In this document: piece by piece, positions 6,899-9,380 of the stretch
How positions within the stretch are numbered: position 1 is the first letter of the stretch
Layout of the letters: each line of letters begins with the position of its first letter
From: an uncultured Planctomycetia bacterium
Lineage (GTDB): Bacteria > Planctomycetota > UBA1135 > GCA-002686595
Direction of reading: 5' to 3'
Assembly: GCA_938003765.1 (NCBI GenBank)
Contig: CALKYE010000146.1
Span: 1 to 9,380 of the forward strand
Length of the DNA: 9,380 nucleotides
Made by a program: the position numbers and the translations under genes
The notes under the pieces: generated by a model
The model's database searches: none
Seen by the model: the letters and a program-made list of their open reading frames with translations, nothing else
Told to the model about the DNA's origin: nothing

Positions 6899-7612
6899 TC
6901 ACGGCGGCGAGATCGCGAACACGCGTTCGTCGATGTCCGCGTCGAAGCGCGGCGAGTAGAACGTGGTCGTCTCGGTCGTGAACTTGGAGATCAGCGAGAG
7001 CGCCGCGCCCTTGGGCAAGAGCACGCGCTCGACGGTCGGATCGAAGTAGGTGCGCTCGTGCGCGCGGCGCAACGCGTGGTCCTCGCAGTCGATCCACAGC
7101 GTCTCGGGGCGGCCTTCGCGGCGCACGGCGACGCGCCAGCAGCGCCGGCCGTCGATCTCGTCGACGTCGGCGACCTCAGCGGTCTCGAGCCCCTCGAACT
7201 CCGGCGGAGTTCCGTGGGCGAGCAGCAGACGCGGAACGCGGCAACGCGTGCCGAAGTAGAGCAGCTCCTCGGAGTCGAGCGCGAGCTCGAGCGAGTCGAA
7301 GCGCGTGCTGCGCGGCGTTTCCTCGGCCAGGAAGGTCGACCACTCGCGCACTCCGTCGGCGTTGCGCCACAGCGCGAAGTGCGGCCATTCCACCTCGGGT
7401 CCGAGCGTGCGCTCCTTGAACTCGAACAGCATCCGCTCGGGCCGCACGAAGGCGGTCTGGAAGGACTTGCGCGAGGTGCGACGCTGCCAGGGCTTGGGGC
7501 CGTTGACGATGACGTCGACCAGCTCGCCCGCGTCCTGGTACGTGCGGCAACTCGCGTAGCGCTCGGCCGCGCGCGAGAGGATCGTCAGCGCGCCCGGCGT
7601 CGCGTCGCTCAC
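6899..7612 (-). CDS. LolA/DUF2092-like protein without signal peptide
   Basis: The 237-residue product resembles the LolA-like beta-barrel half-fold of DUF2092 and outer-membrane lipoprotein-sorting proteins. Supporting segments are an N-terminal helix with Y19-A-S-C-R-T-Y25, strands FVRPERMLFEF at 55-65 and DGVREWS at 86-92, DEIDGRRCWRVAV at 151-163, LWIDCEDHALRR at 172-183, and a final FYSPRFDADIDERVF. The family is usually exported and binds lipidic ligands, but here nothing like a signal peptide precedes the fold. Start is GTG at 7612-7610, overlapping the stop of the upstream hydrolase as GTGA, which indicates translational coupling. The frame extends upstream to 7735 but only as an arginine-rich shadow of the hydrolase gene. 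The assignment is by pattern and is moderate; the coupling to the hydrolase is well supported and suggests a shared pathway. Confidence 0.72.
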   Translation of the reverse strand: MSDATPGALTILSRAAERYASCRTYQDAGELVDVIVNGPKPWQRRTSRKSFQTAFVRPERMLFEFKERTLGPEVEWPHFALWRNADGVREWSTFLAEETPRSTRFDSLELALDSEELLYFGTRCRVPRLLLAHGTPPEFEGLETAEVADVDEIDGRRCWRVAVRREGRPETLWIDCEDHALRRAHERTYFDPTVERVLLPKGAALSLISKFTTETTTFYSPRFDADIDERVFAISPP

Positions 7613-8520
7613 GCGGCGCCCTCGATCTCGACCAGCTTGTAGCGCTTGCCGTCGCGCTCGATGCGACCGAAGGCGCGCGTCTCGTCGTGATAGAAAAGGC
7701 CCGTCCAACGGCGCTCGACGGCGCGCTCGAGCCACGCGGAGCGCTGCTCGAACGAGCGCACGACGTCGATGTCGTAGGCCATGATGTACGGCGGCTGGAT
7801 GTGGTGCGCGGTGGGAACGACGTCGGCCCAGAAGATCGCGCCCGGCGCCGCCGGGTCAGAGCTGTCGCCGTCGAGCACGATCACCGACACGCCGTCGGAG
7901 TGGCCGCCGAGCTGGTGCGCGACGAGGCCTGGCAGCACCTCGAACTCGCCTTCGTAGGCCGTGAGCAATCCGGCGCGTTCGATCGGCTCGATGTCCTCGG
8001 CGCGGTACGAGCCCTTGCGCGCGTGGCCCGGCTTCTTCGCCATCGCGATTTCGATCTTGGGCGCGAAGTGCCGCGCGTTCGGGAACAGCGGCGCGAGCTC
8101 GCCGCCGCGCTCGATCACTGCGGCGCCGATGTGGTCCCAGTGGCAGTGCGAGGCGACGACGTGCGTGATCTCGCGCGGATCGACGCCGCAGGCGCGCAGG
8201 CTCTGCTCGAGCGTCGTGGTCGGCTCGAGCCCGTAGATGCGCTGCCACTTCTCCTCCCAGCGCTGACCGACGCCGACCTCGATCACGACCTTGTGCACGC
8301 CGCGCTCGGCCAGGAACGGCCGCAGCGCCATGCGGATCGTGTTGTCGGGCCAGGGCGGGGTCAGCGTGGCCCACAGGTTCTTGGGCACCACGCCCCACAT
8401 CGCGCCGCCGTCGAGGCGGAAGAAACCGTCGGAGAGCGCCGTGATGCGCCAGGACCCGGCCTGGATGCGGCGGGGCGCGAACGGCGGGGCGGGCGACGCG
8501 GGAGTCGATGTCGTTTGCAC
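7609..8520 (-). CDS. Metallo-beta-lactamase-fold hydrolase (lactonase-like)
   Basis: The 303-residue product has the complete MBL metal centre: H125-C-H127-W-D129-H130, H207 in GGHSDG, D233 in WADVVPT, and H278 in FYHDE. It should bind two metals and hydrolyse an ester, lactone, thioester or similar bond in the cytoplasm; no signal peptide is present. The N-terminal W24-RITALSDGFFRLDGGAMW and a long lid region (about 41-70, including VVPKNLW) resemble the lactonase-like MBL group that includes YtnP and AHL-lactonase relatives, but the substrate cannot be read from sequence. Start is GTG at 8520-8518; an ATG at 8528-8526 is out of frame. The stop overlaps the start of the LolA-like gene. It is divergent from the PerR-like gene and shares its 99-bp upstream region, so co-regulation is possible. 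Confidence 0.9.
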   Translation of the reverse strand: MQTTSTPASPAPPFAPRRIQAGSWRITALSDGFFRLDGGAMWGVVPKNLWATLTPPWPDNTIRMALRPFLAERGVHKVVIEVGVGQRWEEKWQRIYGLEPTTTLEQSLRACGVDPREITHVVASHCHWDHIGAAVIERGGELAPLFPNARHFAPKIEIAMAKKPGHARKGSYRAEDIEPIERAGLLTAYEGEFEVLPGLVAHQLGGHSDGVSVIVLDGDSSDPAAPGAIFWADVVPTAHHIQPPYIMAYDIDVVRSFEQRSAWLERAVERRWTGLFYHDETRAFGRIERDGKRYKLVEIEGAA

Positions 8521-8548
8521 GGAACCATCGAAGCCCCACCTGGCGATC

Positions 8549-8567
8549 CGATCAAGCCGCTCGATCG
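8549..8567. repeat. 19-bp near-perfect dyad between hydrolase and PerR-like gene
   Basis: CGATCAAGCCGCTCGATCG pairs with its own reverse complement in 8 of 9 base pairs around a central base. It lies 28 bases upstream of the hydrolase GTG on the minus strand, a usual operator or promoter position. An overlapping pair, GCGATC (8543-8548) and GATCGC (8563-8568), adds to the symmetry. GATC-rich dyads are common in such DNA, so function is uncertain. Confidence 0.35.
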
Positions 8568-8581
8568 CTCAGGTTCTGAGC

Positions 8582-8610
8582 TTGACCGCGCCGAAAGTTG
8601 GACTTAGTCT
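8582..8610 (+). promoter_or_regulatory. Candidate promoter of the PerR-like gene
   Basis: TTGACC (8582-8587) matches the sigma-70 -35 consensus at 5 of 6 positions. It is followed after 17 bases by TAGTCT (8605-8610), a weak -10 that fits the TAnnnT core. The -10 lies inside the operator at 8598-8612, so bound repressor would block polymerase. Initiation would fall around 8617, 3 bases before the ATG, implying a leaderless or nearly leaderless mRNA. Confidence 0.45.
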
Positions 8611-8612
8611 AA
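8598..8612 (+). promoter_or_regulatory. PerR-like operator (7-1-7 box) before the regulator gene
   Basis: TTGGACT-T-AGTCTAA is a 7-1-7 inverted repeat with 6 of 7 arm pairs matching, the geometry of the Per box. It ends 7 bases before the ATG of the regulator. A copy differing by a single base lies in opposite orientation at 9141-9155, before the peroxiredoxin. Recurrence at just these two genes is strong evidence that it is the regulator's own site, giving autoregulation. Confidence 0.85.
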
Positions 8613-8619
8613 AAACGTC

Positions 8620-9093
8620 ATGCCCGCCCCCCGCAAGAGCACCCGATCCGCAGCCGCACGCGACGCCAGCGCTTCGCCCGCGGCCCCGCGCGCGATCGCC
8701 GAGCAGCTCGAACGCCACGGCGTCCGGCCCTCCGCGCAGCGCGTGGCGATCGCGAGCTACGTGCTCGGCACCGAGGACCACCCCTCCGCCGACCAGGTCT
8801 GGGCGCGCGTCAAGGAGCGCTTCCCGATGGTGTCGCGCGCGACGGTCTACAACACGCTGCGCCACTTCACCGAGAAGGGCCTCTTGCGCGAGCTCGTCCT
8901 CGCCGAGGGTCGCCAGGTGTTCGACCCGGTGATCGAACCGCACCACCACTTCGTCGACGACGAGACCGGCGCGATCCGCGACATCCCGTGGAGCGCGCTC
9001 AAGGTGGCCAAGATCGACGAGCTCGAAGGCCTCGACGTGCGCGAGTACATGGTCGTCGTGCGCGGCGTGTCGCGCGGCGCGCGCAAGGGCTGA
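8620..9093 (+). CDS. perR: PerR-like Fur-family peroxide-responsive repressor, cysteine-free
   Basis: The 157-residue product has a winged-helix DNA-binding domain (about 26-100; G34-VRPSAQR-V42, H54-PSADQVW, S72-RATVYNTLRHF) and a short dimerisation/metal domain. With a constant offset of 17 from Bacillus subtilis PerR, H54, D102, H108, H110 and D121 align with H37, D85, H91, H93 and D104, the peroxide-sensing Fe/Mn site; the Asp at the last position is the PerR-type residue. Oxidation of the histidine ligands would release DNA. The protein has no cysteine at all: both CxxC pairs of the structural zinc site are replaced (DDET at 113-116, and no counterpart near the C-terminus). The first 24 residues are an Ala/Ser/Arg-rich tail. 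The ATG at 8620 has no Shine-Dalgarno, fitting a leaderless message. It precedes a peroxiredoxin gene, and both carry the same operator. Symbol by family and context. Confidence 0.88.
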   Translation: MPAPRKSTRSAAARDASASPAAPRAIAEQLERHGVRPSAQRVAIASYVLGTEDHPSADQVWARVKERFPMVSRATVYNTLRHFTEKGLLRELVLAEGRQVFDPVIEPHHHFVDDETGAIRDIPWSALKVAKIDELEGLDVREYMVVVRGVSRGARKG

Positions 9094-9099
9094 GCGAAC

Positions 9100-9133
9100 G
9101 CGCTGGAACAGCGCTCGAAGCGTGCGCGCTTCG
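9100..9133 (+). terminator. Tandem hairpins between regulator and peroxiredoxin genes
   Basis: Two perfect hairpins follow the regulator stop: GCGCTG-gaa-CAGCGC (9100-9114) and CGAAGCG-TGCG-CGCTTCG (9116-9133). They lie between the stop codon and the peroxiredoxin promoter and operator, where a terminator is expected. Neither is followed by a run of T, so an intrinsic terminator is not proven; they could also protect a 3' end. Confidence 0.4.
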
Positions 9134-9136
9134 GGC

Positions 9137-9155
9137 TAGATTAGACAAAGTCCAA
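9137..9155 (+). promoter_or_regulatory. Peroxiredoxin promoter -10 candidate with PerR-like operator
   Basis: TTAGACA-A-AGTCCAA (9141-9155) is the inverted copy of the regulator's operator; its reverse complement differs from that site at one base. A TAGATT hexamer (9137-9142, 4 of 6 to the -10 consensus) overlaps its first two bases, so the operator would cover the transcription start and block initiation. No good -35 is seen. The leader would be about 46 bases and contains a tandem AACTTCA repeat (9154-9167). Confidence 0.8.
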
Positions 9156-9194
9156 CTTCAAACTTCATCCACACTCATTCTGAAAGTCAGCTCC

Positions 9195-9380
9195 ATGCTC
9201 ACCGTCGGCAGCACCTTCCCTTCGTTCCGCCTCCAGGCCTGCGTCAGCCTCGAGAACGGCAAGCAGTTCCAGGAGATCACCGAGCGCACGCACGCCGGCA
9301 AGTGGCGCGTCGTGTTCTCGTGGCCGCTCGACTTCACCTTCGTGTGCCCCACGGAGATCGCCGAGTTCGGCCGCAAGAAC
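9195..9380 (+). CDS. Typical 2-Cys peroxiredoxin, AhpC/TSA family (partial, N-terminus)
   Basis: The first 62 residues are visible and the gene runs off the right edge. The protein opens LTVGSTFPSFRLQA and contains the peroxidatic motif P44-LDFT-F-V-C51-PTE, with P44, T48 and C51 in the PxxxTxxC arrangement; C51 attacks hydrogen peroxide or organic hydroperoxides. The WP before the motif (W43-P44) resembles AhpC-type rather than BCP/PrxQ-type peroxiredoxins. The resolving cysteine and any partner reductase gene lie outside the window. The ATG at 9195 is the first in frame and gives the normal family N-terminus; the Shine-Dalgarno is weak (GAAAG at 9182-9186). Its promoter holds the same operator as the upstream PerR-like gene, so it is very likely derepressed by peroxide. 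Confidence 0.93.
   Translation, partial: MLTVGSTFPSFRLQACVSLENGKQFQEITERTHAGKWRVVFSWPLDFTFVCPTEIAEFGRKN

Noticed and set aside
7613..7735. Upstream extension of the LolA-like frame
   Set aside because: The peptide is Arg-rich and lies wholly inside the hydrolase gene; the GTGA overlap at 7609-7612 gives a natural start.
8620..9093. Regulator as Fur, Zur or Irr
   Set aside because: The PerR-type Asp at the last ligand position (D121), the 7-1-7 operator and the peroxiredoxin neighbour fit PerR better. Fur usually has Glu there, and Zur needs cysteine ligands.
9116..9133. Hairpin as a proven intrinsic terminator
   Set aside because: No T-run follows, so it is listed only as a candidate.
1..9380. 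tRNA, rRNA, CRISPR array, insertion sequence or prophage genes
   Set aside because: None seen by reading both strands; no regularly spaced repeats, transposase motifs or phage proteins.

Overview
This is a very GC-rich window (roughly two thirds or more G+C by eye) with densely packed genes. It most likely comes from an uncultured or little-studied member of the Planctomycetota or a neighbouring GC-rich lineage. The pointers are a large membrane-spanning Ser/Thr kinase with a helical-repeat C-terminus, a Tat-exported lipoprotein of the sugar phosphate isomerase/epimerase fold, and DUF2959 and DUF4382 lipoproteins. No rRNA, tRNA, CRISPR array, transposase or phage gene is visible. The assignment to a phylum is inference.

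Layout. (1) 1-307, minus: the N-terminal part of a Tat/lipoprotein sugar phosphate isomerase/epimerase-like protein that runs off the left edge. (2) 444-1274, plus: an orphan ParA/MinD-type ATPase. (3) 1276-2040 and 2051-2713, both minus: a probable two-gene operon of a DUF2959 lipoprotein followed by a BtuF-like substrate-binding fold that lacks a signal peptide. (4) 2714-2971: a gap without a gene, but with several inverted and direct repeats. (5) 2972-5854, minus: a 960-residue Ser/Thr kinase with one membrane segment. (6) 6037-6891, plus: a DUF4382 lipoprotein, divergent from the kinase. (7) 6899-7612 and 7609-8520, both minus: a metallo-beta-lactamase-fold hydrolase translationally coupled (GTGA overlap) to a LolA/DUF2092-like protein without a signal peptide. 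(8) 8620-9093, plus: a PerR-like Fur-family repressor. (9) 9195-9380, plus: the start of a typical 2-Cys peroxiredoxin (AhpC/TSA type) that runs off the right edge.

The best-supported functional unit is the right end. The PerR-like regulator keeps all five residues of the PerR peroxide-sensing metal site (H54, D102, H108, H110, D121) but contains no cysteine, so it cannot form the usual structural Cys4 zinc site. Two near-identical 15-bp 7-1-7 operators lie in opposite orientation, one just before the regulator and one before the peroxiredoxin. They match at 14 of 15 positions, and at 17 of 18 if the flank is included. Together they describe a small autoregulated peroxide-response module with its own operator sequence, different from the AT-rich Bacillus Per box. 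The divergent hydrolase/LolA-like pair shares the regulator's upstream region and may belong to the same regulon.

The other genes look like unrelated housekeeping or accessory functions. Their interest lies in unusual localisation (two proteins of normally exported folds without signal peptides) and in orphan status (ParA without ParB, binding protein without permease, kinase without adjacent partner).
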